Notes: generated from the sequence alone by a model not told the origin. Numbered from the stretch's first letter, positions 7,267 to 15,944 are shown. The stretch: DNA of 64,000 bases from CALITV01 sp964415795 (GCA_964415795.1 CAYQBN010000001.1:1-64000); one strand, 5' to 3'. Numbers and translations are program-made.

Positions 7267-9659
7267 TTCGGCCTCCCGATACGGTAGAGGTCGGGCCGCA
7301 GGCAGAGCGCCTTGTAGGGGCAGAAAGTACAGGCGGCGGCGCGGTAGTTCGGCGTGAAGCGATCGAGCGCTATCGTGTGGTCGAGCCGTCGGGCAAGGGC
7401 ATCCAGCGTATCACGTCGCCGTTCGATCTCCACGGCCGGAAGTTCGACGACATACTTTCCCCGGTCGCCGTTCCGGAGGAGGATGTAGGCGGCATCGAGA
7501 TCGCCCTCTTTCGCACGGCCGTTCTCGATGAGGAGATGGACATAGAAGAGCAGTTGAAAATGATCGTTGAGACCGTTCGGGTCTTCGACTTCCGCGATAA
7601 GTCCCTCCTTTTTGATCGAGTCCACGGCATCTTTGTACTTGAGGTCGGCGACCAGTTTCCGCCCGCCCCGCTCCTGCAGACGATCGATCCGGCCGGTGAG
7701 GCGATATGTGCCTCCGAACATCGCTTTCAACGACAACTCGGTTTCGGTCACCGACTTCGAAAAAAGCACCGGATCGCCGCTTTCCCGCTCCCAGCCGGCG
7801 ATCTCGTCGAGATAGCTCCGGATGATCGCCTTTCGGACCATGCGGTCAGGTACTTTCCGGGCGATCTCGGGATCGCTCTCCCAGCGCTCGTCGAACACCG
7901 GTCCCCAACAGTCGAGCGGGTTGTCACTACCTTTCAAGGCGGCGAAAAATCCATGCAAGAACAGCCCGATAGCCATATTGACGGAATCCTCATCCTCGAA
8001 ACAGGCAGGCGGTTCGAGTCTCTCTATCTCCTCGATAACGAAGCGGAACGGACACGAAAGAAAAAGCGGCAGGCTCGAGAACGACCACTCGTAATGCTCC
8101 AATTTCTGGCGCAGGTCATCGTTGTTCTCGATGGAAGGCGCTCCCGACGGCGGCACGAAGGGGGTTGCCCGCATCGTCCGTTTCACCGGTTTCTCTCCGA
8201 ACTCGACCGAAAGGAAGGCGAAATGGGGCGACGGCGCCTCACCCGCCACTTTGTCGTAACGGGCGGCGATATGGGCGCTATGCCCGAAGGAGAGGAACTG
8301 TCGAAGCAAAAGATCGTCGGCCTCGAACTGCGCCTTGTAGATACGCGGCAGATGGACGAGGTTGAGGAACGGGCCGGTGAACGGCTTTCGCGGGAAGATG
8401 TCGCGGTCCATTGGCAGGATGATCGCGCGCTCATACGGGATGCCGATGGCGTTCCCGAGGCCGACCACCTGCACTGGCGCGGTCCGCTTTCCCGGAAGAT
8501 GCAGTTTCTTCGCCGCGACGAAGTGTCTGGCGAGCGGTTCCCATTCATTTCCCATGAGCGGTTTGAGGTGCTCTATCTCGTCGATGAGCGAGACCGCCGC
8601 TTCAAAGGCGCTCCGCTCCGCGTCATCAAGGTCGTGCCACCGGTCGGCGAGTTCGGCCGTGAGCTCGCGTCGCACCGTACCCAGTGACCGGTGTTCTTCT
8701 ATCGCCGTCATCAACCGGTGAGCCGCCGTGAAGGGAGAGAACGGTACCCATGGGACGAAGTTGACGGCATCGCCAAGCGGACGGAACAGCATCTGCCACA
8801 GGTAGAAGGAAAGGGTTTCGTCGAGCACTACGATAAAGAGTTGCTCCCCCTCCCCTTTACGGCCAAGGAACTGCTCTATCTCACGGGAGACGAACGCCGC
8901 CACCGCCGGACGATCCTCCAGTTCGGAGAACGACACCCGCCCCGCCGCGGCCCGTTCTTCGGGGACCCCGAGGCGGCGGACAAGGGAAAGCGCCGAGTCG
9001 TAATCGGGCGATTCCTCCGGCATGGCGGGGCCGAAGAGCGGCGCATCGATGAACCGAGACCCCTCCGGGATGCGGGAAAAGAACCGCTCATGTGCCAGCG
9101 TCATGGTCGGCAATCCGACGAAAAGTTCGCTCTCGCGCGGCGAGAGTTCCGCGAATACTTGTTCCTCGAACGGCGCGTAAAAACGGCCCTCTGCTGCAAG
9201 CGATTCCCTGAATGCCGCCATTATCGCAAAAAACTGGGCTATGCGTTCCCGCTGTTCGGGGCCGATACGGTCAAGGCGCCCCAACTCTTCCTCGGTCACC
9301 GAGAAACGGGCGATGAGAGACAAAAACTGCAGGAGCCGCTCGGTATCCGTCGGGGGCGGGGGCGGGAGTTTCTTTTCTTTTCTGTACTCCCGATGCATCG
9401 CATGAAAGCGAACGAACGCCTCGTCTTCGGAGATCGGGACACGGCCGGTCTTCTCGGCAATGCGCCGGCTTTTGTAGTCATCGAATTCGAGAACGGCGGG
9501 CATGAGACCACCGAGCTCCCGATGAAGAAGATAGTGGGCACTGTCGCGGCCCGCTCCGCTCATCGAAACAACCGTGAAGGCCGTATAGTCGGGATGATGC
9601 GGCTTCAAGGCGGCACACAACCGCCCCAGCGCACCGAGTCGTTCCCTTCGTTCCTGCAC
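7263..9659 (-). CDS. addB: PD-(D/E)XK nuclease subunit, AddB-like
   Basis: Partner of the AddA-like helicase. The C-terminus shows a PD-(D/E)XK nuclease (LTGRIDRL ... LVADLKYKD). Cysteines at LSCPF and at CTFCPYKALC match the iron-sulfur staple of AddB. The N-terminal helicase-like half has no intact Walker A (SMSGAGRDSA in its place), as expected for an inactive helicase fold. I start the gene at GTG 9659 (798 residues): CCTCC on the plus strand at 9665-9669 is a GGAGG site on the coding strand, and a full promoter lies between this GTG and the in-frame ATG at 9761. The distal ATG start would translate the promoter. Confidence 0.85.
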   Translation of the reverse strand: MQERRERLGALGRLCAALKPHHPDYTAFTVVSMSGAGRDSAHYLLHRELGGLMPAVLEFDDYKSRRIAEKTGRVPISEDEAFVRFHAMHREYRKEKKLPPPPPTDTERLLQFLSLIARFSVTEEELGRLDRIGPEQRERIAQFFAIMAAFRESLAAEGRFYAPFEEQVFAELSPRESELFVGLPTMTLAHERFFSRIPEGSRFIDAPLFGPAMPEESPDYDSALSLVRRLGVPEERAAAGRVSFSELEDRPAVAAFVSREIEQFLGRKGEGEQLFIVVLDETLSFYLWQMLFRPLGDAVNFVPWVPFSPFTAAHRLMTAIEEHRSLGTVRRELTAELADRWHDLDDAERSAFEAAVSLIDEIEHLKPLMGNEWEPLARHFVAAKKLHLPGKRTAPVQVVGLGNAIGIPYERAIILPMDRDIFPRKPFTGPFLNLVHLPRIYKAQFEADDLLLRQFLSFGHSAHIAARYDKVAGEAPSPHFAFLSVEFGEKPVKRTMRATPFVPPSGAPSIENNDDLRQKLEHYEWSFSSLPLFLSCPFRFVIEEIERLEPPACFEDEDSVNMAIGLFLHGFFAALKGSDNPLDCWGPVFDERWESDPEIARKVPDRMVRKAIIRSYLDEIAGWERESGDPVLFSKSVTETELSLKAMFGGTYRLTGRIDRLQERGGRKLVADLKYKDAVDSIKKEGLIAEVEDPNGLNDHFQLLFYVHLLIENGRAKEGDLDAAYILLRNGDRGKYVVELPAVEIERRRDTLDALARRLDHTIALDRFTPNYRAAACTFCPYKALCLRPDLYRIGRPK

Positions 9660-9686
9660 GAAATCCTCCGCTCTGACAGAGACTTC

Positions 9687-9716
9687 ATCATACCGGCCAC
9701 CGCGCTCCGCTGTCAA
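9687..9716 (-). promoter_or_regulatory. sigma70-type promoter for addB-addA-rmuC
   Basis: Minus-strand -35 TTGACA (9716-9711), 18-base spacer, -10 TATGAT (9692-9687). The predicted start of transcription near 9680 is about 20 bases before the GTG at 9659. This decides the start codon of the AddB-like gene. Confidence 0.75.
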
Positions 9717-9785
9717 GGAAGCGGTGACCTTGCTTTGTATTATACCCCAAGGCAGGGACACCGGCTGTCACGGTAGTAAAGAATG

Positions 9786-11009
9786 TTAACTAAACCGCGC
9801 GAGGTACTCCTCGACGCTTTCGGCGCGGCTGATGAGGTGTGCCATCCCTTTGTCACAGAGCACCTCGGCGGGGCGGAGACGGCCGTTGTAGGCGAACGCC
9901 TTCGTCGCGCAGTAGGCGCCGCAGTCATGGAAAACGACGATATCGCCTTCAGCAACTGCGGGAAAGGGAATGTCATTCACAAAAATATCGGTGTTCTCGC
10001 ACAGGCGGCCGCAGAGCGAAGCAAGACCAACCGGGCTTTCTTTGCCGACGACGCTGACACGATGGAACGCCCCGTAGAGCGCCGGTCGCAGAAGAGTGTT
10101 CATGCCGGTATCGAGACCGACGAAGCGGCGTTCCCCTTTCTTCACCGCAGTAACCCGCGTCACCAAGTATCCAGCATCTCCTACGACGAACCTCCCCGGC
10201 TCGATGCGCAACACGAGTTTTTCGATGCCGTGCCGGGACGAGCAATTACGAATCTCTTCCGCCACAAGGAACGCCGTCCGTTCGAGATCGAGCGGTTCTT
10301 CCTCGTCCCGGTAAGGGATCCCGAAGCCGCCGCCGATATCGAGGTACTCTGGCGCCACACCGAGCGGCAGGATCGCCTCTTCCACCGCGCCGCAGAGAAA
10401 GCGGGCCATCTCGGCGAAGAACGAGGCATCGCGATTGTTCGACCCGGCCATGAGGTGGATCCCAAAACGACGAAACCCGCGCTCGGAGGCGCGGCGGTAT
10501 GCCTCTTTCGCTACAGCGAGCGGAATACCGAATTTCGCGTCGGGGCCGCCGGTCACGATACCCGGATAACTCCCCTTCCCCTTACCGGGGTTGATGCGGA
10601 ACGAAATGACCCCGTCATAGCCGGCAGGCAGACGATCGAGCGACCCGATATCGTCGAGGTTGATCGCCCCGCACCGCGTCGCGGCTTGGAGATCGTCGCG
10701 CGATTCATAGTTGCCGGTGTACATCCGGCGTTCCCGAGGAATCCCCGCCCGTTCGGCGATGAGCACCTCGAGCGGCGCCGCACAGTCGGCACCGAGACCT
10801 TCCGCGGCAACGAGCGCAACGAGGCGGGGATGAGGGTTCGCCTTCACCGCATAGAACGCCTCGGTATGTGGCCACTCGCGCTGAAAGGATGTCGCGATAC
10901 GGCGCGCACTGCCCCCTATCCGATCGGCATCATAGCAATAGAACGGCGTTCCGAACACCTGCACAAGGTCGGTAACAGCACAACCGCCGATAGTCGTAAG
11001 GTTTTTCAT
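9786..11009 (-). CDS. lysA: Diaminopimelate decarboxylase
   Basis: LysA is the PLP enzyme that decarboxylates meso-diaminopimelate to L-lysine, the last step of the pathway. The 407-residue protein has the fold-III PLP lysine in FYAVKAN (Lys56), the GIHLMAGSN segment, the GGGFGIPY phosphate-binding loop and the C-terminal CDKGMAHL region. Ornithine/arginine decarboxylases share the fold, but adjacency to aspartate kinase under a lysine riboswitch supports LysA. The ATG at 11009 overlaps the lysC stop as ATGA. Confidence 0.9.
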   Translation of the reverse strand: MKNLTTIGGCAVTDLVQVFGTPFYCYDADRIGGSARRIATSFQREWPHTEAFYAVKANPHPRLVALVAAEGLGADCAAPLEVLIAERAGIPRERRMYTGNYESRDDLQAATRCGAINLDDIGSLDRLPAGYDGVISFRINPGKGKGSYPGIVTGGPDAKFGIPLAVAKEAYRRASERGFRRFGIHLMAGSNNRDASFFAEMARFLCGAVEEAILPLGVAPEYLDIGGGFGIPYRDEEEPLDLERTAFLVAEEIRNCSSRHGIEKLVLRIEPGRFVVGDAGYLVTRVTAVKKGERRFVGLDTGMNTLLRPALYGAFHRVSVVGKESPVGLASLCGRLCENTDIFVNDIPFPAVAEGDIVVFHDCGAYCATKAFAYNGRLRPAEVLCDKGMAHLISRAESVEEYLARFS

Positions 11010-12340
11010 TGTTCCCTCCCCTCTTCAAAGAACGCCGCATGAACGCGCCGAAGCGCTTCGGGAAGATCCTTTTCGGCAAGGACCACCGACAGGTTCGTGT
11101 CACTCGCCCCCATGCTCACCATGAGAATGTTGATGTCGCAAAGGACTGAAAAGAAGCGCGCCCCGATGCCCGGTTGACGGCGCATCCCTTCTCCGACGAG
11201 CGCTATCTGGGCACAGCCGTGTTCGAGGTGTACTTCACCGAGCGCCGCGAGATCGGCGATGAGCGCATCGAGCCGCGGAGACTCGTCCACCGTCACCGAA
11301 ACGCTCACCTCCGAGGTAGTGACGACATCTACGATCACCCGGTGTCTCCGGAACACATCGAACAGTGCCGCGAGAAAACCGTAGGCACCGAGCATCCGGT
11401 TGCTCCGCACATGAATGACCACGATGCCGCGCTGGCAGGCAACCGCCTTCATGCCGCCCCCTGAGGCTCCCGCGATAATGCGAGTGGCAGGCCCCTCGGG
11501 ATCGAAGGTGTTGCGAATGATCACCGGAATGCCGCACCGCACCGCCGGTTGGATGGTGAGCGGATGGAGCACCTTCGCGCCGAAGAAGGCAAGTTCCGCT
11601 GCCTCATCGTAACTGAGCAACGGCACCGTGCGTGCCGTCGGTATCAGTCGAGGATCGCTCGACATGAGGCCGTTCACATCGGTCCAAATCTCGCACCGAT
11701 CGGCACCGAGCGCCGCCGCGAAGAGTGCCGCCGAATAATCGGAACCGCCGCGCCCTAGCGTGGTCGTGACACCGTTCTTGGTTGCGCCGATATACCCTCC
11801 CGTTACGACGAGAGAATACTCGCAGAGCAGAGGAAGGACCTTTTCGTGCACTGCTACGGCAATCGCCGCCTCGTCGGGTTGAGCCTGACCGAACGAATCG
11901 TCGGTGATCATGATCGTTCGCGCATCGAGATGTGGTGCACCGAGAACCGAGGCAACGACAAAAGATGAAACGATCTCCCCCGTCGCTAGGATCGCGTCAG
12001 CGGCTCGTGGCGTCACCTCGCCAAGGGTAAGAATGGCAGGAATGAGCGCGCCAAGCCGGATCATTTCCTCCTCACACCGCTCCTTCGCCGCTCCATCGAG
12101 CGATAAGTCATTGATAATCGAAGCGCATTTCCCGTCCACGCCCGCGAGCGCCGCGAGAGCGCTCCTTTCGTCTCCCCTTTTAAGAGACTCAATGATTTCA
12201 ACCAGTCCATTGGTTACCCCCGCGAAGGCCGACACGACGACGAGCCGCATACCTTCCGTTTTCCGCACAATGCGGGAGACCTGCCGTATCGCATCGGCAG
12301 AACTCACTGATGTTCCTCCAAATTTGAGCACAGTGGCCAT
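11006..12340 (-). CDS. lysC: Aspartate kinase (lysine-pathway type)
   Basis: Aspartate kinase phosphorylates L-aspartate in the first step of lysine, threonine and methionine synthesis. The 444-residue monofunctional enzyme has the VLKFGGTSVSSADAI nucleotide-binding start, the SAFAGVTN segment, TTLGRGGSDYSAA and the GAKVLHPLTIQP motif. Two C-terminal ACT-type segments follow from about residue 295, the usual site of feedback inhibition. A GAGGGAGAG ribosome-binding site lies just before ATG 12340 and is caught in a hairpin (12345-12388) downstream of a lysine riboswitch. So expression should fall when lysine is plentiful. lysA follows with a 4-base overlap. Confidence 0.95.
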   Translation of the reverse strand: MATVLKFGGTSVSSADAIRQVSRIVRKTEGMRLVVVSAFAGVTNGLVEIIESLKRGDERSALAALAGVDGKCASIINDLSLDGAAKERCEEEMIRLGALIPAILTLGEVTPRAADAILATGEIVSSFVVASVLGAPHLDARTIMITDDSFGQAQPDEAAIAVAVHEKVLPLLCEYSLVVTGGYIGATKNGVTTTLGRGGSDYSAALFAAALGADRCEIWTDVNGLMSSDPRLIPTARTVPLLSYDEAAELAFFGAKVLHPLTIQPAVRCGIPVIIRNTFDPEGPATRIIAGASGGGMKAVACQRGIVVIHVRSNRMLGAYGFLAALFDVFRRHRVIVDVVTTSEVSVSVTVDESPRLDALIADLAALGEVHLEHGCAQIALVGEGMRRQPGIGARFFSVLCDINILMVSMGASDTNLSVVLAEKDLPEALRRVHAAFFEEGREQ

Positions 12341-12344
12341 GTGA

Positions 12345-12388
12345 CACTCTCCCTCGTCATTTTACCATCATCATGAGAGGGACGAGTG
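12345..12388 (-). promoter_or_regulatory. Hairpin that sequesters the lysC ribosome-binding site
   Basis: In the minus-strand RNA, CACUC-GU-CCCUC pairs with GAGGG-A-GAGUG: two 5-bp helices around a small internal loop. The 3' arm is the lysC ribosome-binding site, ending 4 bases before ATG 12340. There is no U-run after it, so control of translation, not termination, is the likely output of the riboswitch. Pairing is seen in the sequence; the mechanism is inferred. Confidence 0.6.
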
Positions 12389-12418
12389 AAAGGGAAAGAT
12401 TCGGCTGGGCACCAGAAC

Positions 12419-12589
12419 CCTTCAGAAGCTCTCCACGAACACTCGTGACAGCCGCGGGGATTCAGCCCCATCGTCCAACGCCTGTGACGGCGGTCCGCCA
12501 CATCGTTTCGGCGCCGATACCCCTCAGCGGGCTTCGCCGGGGAACCGCCCCTCGGCCCGCCTACCTGCTCGGCGCTCCTCTCCTGAAAG
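12419..12589 (-). ncRNA. Lysine riboswitch (L box) upstream of lysC
   Basis: The minus-strand RNA shows the conserved L-box pieces in order: GAGGAGCGCC, AGGUAGGCGGGC with its pairing partner GCCCGCUGAGGGG, GGCGCCGAAACGAUG, a GGGGCUGAAUCCCC hairpin, GGCUGUCACGAGUG and GUGGAGAGCUUCU. These match the Thermotoga/Bacillus lysC aptamer layout. The closing P1 helix pairs CUUUCAGGAG with CUUCUGAAGG (about 10 bp). It sits between the promoter at 12597-12625 and lysC-lysA, exactly where a lysine sensor belongs. Confidence 0.9.
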
Positions 12590-12596
12590 CACCGTT

Positions 12597-12625
12597 ACCA
12601 TAACGACGAGAAGAAGTCCTGTCAA
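12597..12625 (-). promoter_or_regulatory. sigma70-type promoter for the lysC riboswitch-lysC-lysA unit
   Basis: Minus-strand -35 TTGACA (12625-12620), 17-base spacer, -10 TATGGT (12602-12597). The expected start of transcription near 12590 coincides with the first base of the aptamer P1 helix. Confidence 0.75.
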
Positions 12626-12924
12626 TGGGTTAGGACGCAATTTCTTTTCATTGCGAACGGCAAGTCTCTCGAAACATAGAACTTTGTACCGCTCCCGGAA
12701 GTTTCAACATTTTTGCACCGCTTGCCGATCCGTCACCGTTTTTGTGAATTTCCCGTCAAGAACTTCAAGGACTTGTTCTTCGTTGGATGATATGCGCGAC
12801 ATATCGTTCGCACCGGTGGTTCACGCAAGGTGGCGGAAAAAACCGCCAAAGGCTTTTTCACAAAAATGAAACAAAAAACGGAGAAAGCGACGATGTTGAA
12901 AGTCTGTTGAAAAAGTTGTTCCGT
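12626..12924. other. Intergenic stretch without a recognised gene
   Basis: About 300 bases between the lysC promoter and the end of the next minus-strand gene. It is more AT-rich than the surrounding genes. A 72-codon plus-strand ORF at 12651-12869 has no family likeness. The only clear structure is a TGGCGG-A6-CCGCCA hairpin at 12831-12848, which has no adjacent T-run on either strand. I see no other feature. Confidence 0.6.
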
Positions 12925-13353
12925 TCAGAAACTTTTTGATTCTTTGATATCGTACCCGTAATCGGGTTTCCAAAACTTGTCTTTTTTCTTCAGATTAGAC
13001 ACCGCCGCCTTCTCGGCCTCCTTCTGGGAATTTTTGTGGAAACCGAACCCGTGGCTCCAGCGCGCCTCTCCTTTATGTTCATAGGCAGCAAAAATGACAA
13101 CATAAACACCGTGGTCCATCGCGGTGCTCGCCGGTGATGAGAACTTCACATTACCAAGATTCTGCTCTTTGACCTGCTCTTTGAGTTTCTTGATCGCCTC
13201 CGCGGCAGCGGCGCTTGCGCTCGCTTTGTCTTTCTGGAAGAAGGTCCACGTGGAACAGTTGCCCTCCTTGTCTATCGCCTCGGCAAAGGCGGCCCCGGCA
13301 AAGAGCGGCAGGGTAAAAAGAAGCACACTTACGATGAGCAGTGCACGCACCAT
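12925..13353 (-). CDS. Small secreted protein, unknown function
   Basis: Precursor of 142 residues with a Sec signal peptide (MVRALLIVSVLLFTLPLFAG...AFA). The mature part is about 115 residues, Lys/Ala/Ser-rich, with an amphipathic helix (ASAAAAEAIKKLKEQVKEQ), a YVVIFAAYEH strand and an unusual GFGFHKNSQKEAEKAAVSNL segment. Only one cysteine remains after the signal peptide. I do not recognise a family. The start at 13353 follows GGGAGGAAAGTC; the longer ORF start at 13398 lacks a site. No partner gene is evident; it is probably its own transcription unit. Confidence 0.75.
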   Translation of the reverse strand: MVRALLIVSVLLFTLPLFAGAAFAEAIDKEGNCSTWTFFQKDKASASAAAAEAIKKLKEQVKEQNLGNVKFSSPASTAMDHGVYVVIFAAYEHKGEARWSHGFGFHKNSQKEAEKAAVSNLKKKDKFWKPDYGYDIKESKSF

Positions 13354-13505
13354 GACTTTCCTCCCGAACAAGAAGCTATCCAAAGGCAATGGTGTCACGC
13401 TACGCCGTCAAAGTCAAGAGGTAATCCGTGGTTTTCCCGTAGATCCTCTCCAAAGAAAACCTTTTGAGAAACTTTCTTTTTGTAAAGGAGAGGAATCTCC
13501 TTCTT

Positions 13506-15077
13506 TTACTTCTTCAACCCCTCGAACGGGCAGACCCCTTCCTTCTCGCAGTAGCAGTCCATGTCGCGCAGGATGAGCGGGGAGTTCGCGTGCTTCTGAT
13601 ACAAAAACCATTTCCCTTCAAACTCCGAGTGGCCATACGGAAAATCAACCCACTCGCCGTACTGCGGATCATTCTCCATCTTCTTCATGCAATACCGCTT
13701 CTTCGTGTCGATCCGGTAGAAACAGGCAAGCCCGCCACCCTCGGAACCGCCAAAATCCTCTATCTCCAAATACATCACCACATTGTTCTTCACCTGTTCT
13801 ACTACCAGCGAGTAGGCTACCCCCTTTGTCGCATCCGAAAAATCTGTTATCACATCCTCGTATACCCACCCACCACGGCCGCTGTTCATGTCCACCTTCG
13901 TTATCGCACGATTGAAGTCGGACGAATAGTAGAAAATCCCCGGATGATCTCGGTCAAACTGTATGTTCCGCACCTCTTCGTTGCCGCGGTTCACCAACAT
14001 GCACTCTTCCAATGACTTCGGATTCTTGCTCAGGTCGCACACATACCCGTTGGCAGTGTCATCGTAGAACCCAAGGAGATCACCAAACAGATCGGGATGG
14101 CCCCCCACTCCCTGCCCCAGCGCCGTCCACTTCCATTCGCCCACCTTCGCGTAGTACATCGTCGAGGTACCGTTCTTCACGAAATTGATGTTCGCAAACG
14201 CCCACTTCTCGTTCAAAGCAGGCGTGTAGAGTATCGAGTAGATCGGCTTGTCGAATACCACCCGGTAGGTGCCGTCTGTGCCGAAATAACCAACATATAT
14301 GTAGGGAAAACCCAGTTCAAAACTTCGGCTGTCTCTGAAATAAAGAAGGGCTTTCCCATTTTGATAAACGAAACCCTTTTCGCTGGGGCTTATCGCAAAA
14401 TATTTTAAGGATGAGGTATCATAGAGGAAGAATTTGTCCGCTATGGAATACTGGGTTATATCTATTTCCATCCTCTCACCCATCAAGAACCCTATTTTCC
14501 CGCCACTCAGGTTCCAGTGCTTGATCTGACTGGAACCGGGGTCCCAGCCATAGTTCGTCAGGTTCAAGTCACAGTCGTGCATAGGGACATACTGAGAAGT
14601 CAATGGTTCTTCCGTGTAGAATTGTTCCTTTGTCCTCGGGTAGAGACCTTCCATCGGGCACGGGTAGGGGTAACAGTCAAGATCAGGGAAGGCATCCGTT
14701 AGTTTTTTGTTTGTCTCCTTCCAGAGGTTCTGCACACACTGCGGGTCTTTCTCGGTCGGCGTGTCGCACTTCCGGCAAAAGTGGATCGTCCCGTCTTCCC
14801 GGTAGTACGGAAACTGCGCCTCGAGGAGCGGCGGACAATCGGGATCGTAGGTGTCCCCATCGGCATCGGGAAGTACCGTCACATCGTCAGTAACCGGCTC
14901 CGCCTCGTCAGAGGTGACGGTCTCCTCTTCGACCACTCCCACCGGCTCGGTGTCAGGATTCTCCCCCCTCTCATCTCCATCGGCATCGCTGGAAGACTTC
15001 GACGACGAACAGGCGGAGAGAAGAAGAAAAAGCAAAACCCCGCCGGCAAATACACCACACATTCTCTGCGCAAGCAT
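13506..15077 (-). CDS. Large acidic-linker lipoprotein, unknown surface function
   Basis: Precursor of 523 residues. The signal peptide ends LLSAC with lipid Cys23. A Ser/Asp/Glu linker runs to about residue 80. A cysteine motif region follows with CPPLL, HFCRKCDTPTEKDPQCV and CYPYPCPMEGL. The remaining 370 residues are rich in aromatic beta-strand-like segments (YVGYFGTDGTYRVVF, MYYAKVGEWKW) and resemble a propeller-like repeat fold, which is inference. The C-terminal CYCEKEGVCPF probably forms disulfides. I know no function. The start at 15077 has GGGGA upstream; the in-frame ATG at 15140 is rejected because it precedes the signal peptide by 21 residues. Confidence 0.8.
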   Translation of the reverse strand: MLAQRMCGVFAGGVLLFLLLSACSSSKSSSDADGDERGENPDTEPVGVVEEETVTSDEAEPVTDDVTVLPDADGDTYDPDCPPLLEAQFPYYREDGTIHFCRKCDTPTEKDPQCVQNLWKETNKKLTDAFPDLDCYPYPCPMEGLYPRTKEQFYTEEPLTSQYVPMHDCDLNLTNYGWDPGSSQIKHWNLSGGKIGFLMGERMEIDITQYSIADKFFLYDTSSLKYFAISPSEKGFVYQNGKALLYFRDSRSFELGFPYIYVGYFGTDGTYRVVFDKPIYSILYTPALNEKWAFANINFVKNGTSTMYYAKVGEWKWTALGQGVGGHPDLFGDLLGFYDDTANGYVCDLSKNPKSLEECMLVNRGNEEVRNIQFDRDHPGIFYYSSDFNRAITKVDMNSGRGGWVYEDVITDFSDATKGVAYSLVVEQVKNNVVMYLEIEDFGGSEGGGLACFYRIDTKKRYCMKKMENDPQYGEWVDFPYGHSEFEGKWFLYQKHANSPLILRDMDCYCEKEGVCPFEGLKK

Positions 15078-15177
15078 TGGTTTTTCCCCATTAGTGTCTC
15101 TTGATGAAACAAGGCTAGACAAAACAAACACGAATTGCAAGAGATACTTTTACACAAAGCAACCAATGTCGATTGGA

Positions 15178-15207
15178 TTAGGCAAGATGGGAAGTGTTCT
15201 TCTTCAT
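15178..15207 (-). other. Nine-codon ORF with strong ribosome-binding site after exbB-like gene
   Basis: After the ExbB/TolQ-like stop, minus-strand AAGGAGAC lies directly before an ATG (15207) that opens a 9-codon frame, MKKNTSHLA, ending TAA at 15178. It occupies the place where an exbD/tolR gene would normally start. It may be a leader peptide, a remnant of a lost exbD or chance; nothing in the sequence decides. Confidence 0.3.
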
Positions 15208-15238
15208 GTCTCCTTCACGACGCCCGGTAAAAAAACCG

Positions 15239-15886
15239 CTACCGAGGATCGAGGCCATCTGCTGGGGATGTTTCCTGTGATCGGTCCGCTGACGCGGTCG
15301 GCGCAAGATAGGCGAGAAGCCGTTCAACGGCGAATTCGAGTTCTCCAGCGGTGGTATCGGCACGGTAGAGGAGGTAGCGGTAGATGATGAGGCTCGGTAT
15401 CGCGACCGAGAGGCCTGCCGCGGTAGTGAGGAGCGCCTCCCAGATGCCCGAGGCGAGGATGAGCGGATTGCCACCCATATCAGAGAAGCGGGTAAATATC
15501 TTTATCATGCCGAGCACTGTGCCCAGAAGACCGAGAAGCGGGGAAACGGTCGCCATGACGCCGGGTATCGACACAAAGCGATAAAGAGACAATCCTAGAT
15601 GTTTCGCATGAATGCCGGTCATCCGCGCCGTATCGAAGACCTGTTCGTCCGAGAGAACTTTTTGAATGAGCTCTGACAGGAGGTCGTTGCGCTTCCGTGC
15701 CTCGGCGAGCATTTCGTCACGCCGCTGTTTCGCCGCAATGTGGAGGTAGAGTTCGAGGCTTGGCGCGATGCGCGACGAGCGGAGCGCCCACAACCGCTCG
15801 AAGAGCACCGCGACGCTGATGATGGAGCAGACGAGGATGGGGTACATGAGCACCCCGCCTTTTTCCATGATCTCCGCGAAGGTCAT
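15239..15886 (-). CDS. MotA/TolQ/ExbB-family proton channel protein
   Basis: Inner-membrane proton-channel subunit of the ExbB/TolQ type, which uses the proton gradient to drive TonB- or Tol-like systems. The 215-residue protein has three predicted membrane segments: PILVCSIISVAVLFERLWAL, PGVMATVSPLLGLLGTVLGM and ALLTTAAGLSVAIPSLII. Both latter segments carry the family signatures (PLLGLLGTVLGMI and TTAAGLSVAIP). The expected ExbD/TolR partner is absent: only a 9-codon frame follows. The start at 15886 follows AAGGAG. It could act with an ExbD encoded elsewhere. Confidence 0.88.
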   Translation of the reverse strand: MTFAEIMEKGGVLMYPILVCSIISVAVLFERLWALRSSRIAPSLELYLHIAAKQRRDEMLAEARKRNDLLSELIQKVLSDEQVFDTARMTGIHAKHLGLSLYRFVSIPGVMATVSPLLGLLGTVLGMIKIFTRFSDMGGNPLILASGIWEALLTTAAGLSVAIPSLIIYRYLLYRADTTAGELEFAVERLLAYLAPTASADRSQETSPADGLDPR

Positions 15887-15916
15887 CGGAACTCCTTTAG
15901 AAAAGCACAAAGGGAT

Positions 15917-15944
15917 GTTATAGAGAAGGCTTCACCTTTTGCAA
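15917..15944 (-). promoter_or_regulatory. sigma70-type promoter for the exbB-like gene
   Basis: Minus-strand -35 TTGCAA (15944-15939), 16-base spacer, -10 TATAAC (15922-15917), about 30 bases before ATG 15886. Confidence 0.6.

Noticed and set aside
9660..9761. N-terminal extension of the AddB-like protein to ATG 9761
   Set aside because: A complete promoter occupies the extension and a better GTG with GGAGG follows.
12831..12848. Terminator hairpin TGGCGG-A6-CCGCCA
   Set aside because: No T-run follows on either strand and neither flanking gene ends there; kept only as a note in the gap entry.
13485..13502. Terminator after the lipoprotein at 13506 (AAGGAGA-GGAA-TCTCCTT)
   Set aside because: The stem is good, but on the strand of the gene it is followed by ACAAAAAG and not by a U-run. 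The T-rich side belongs to the strand with no upstream gene.
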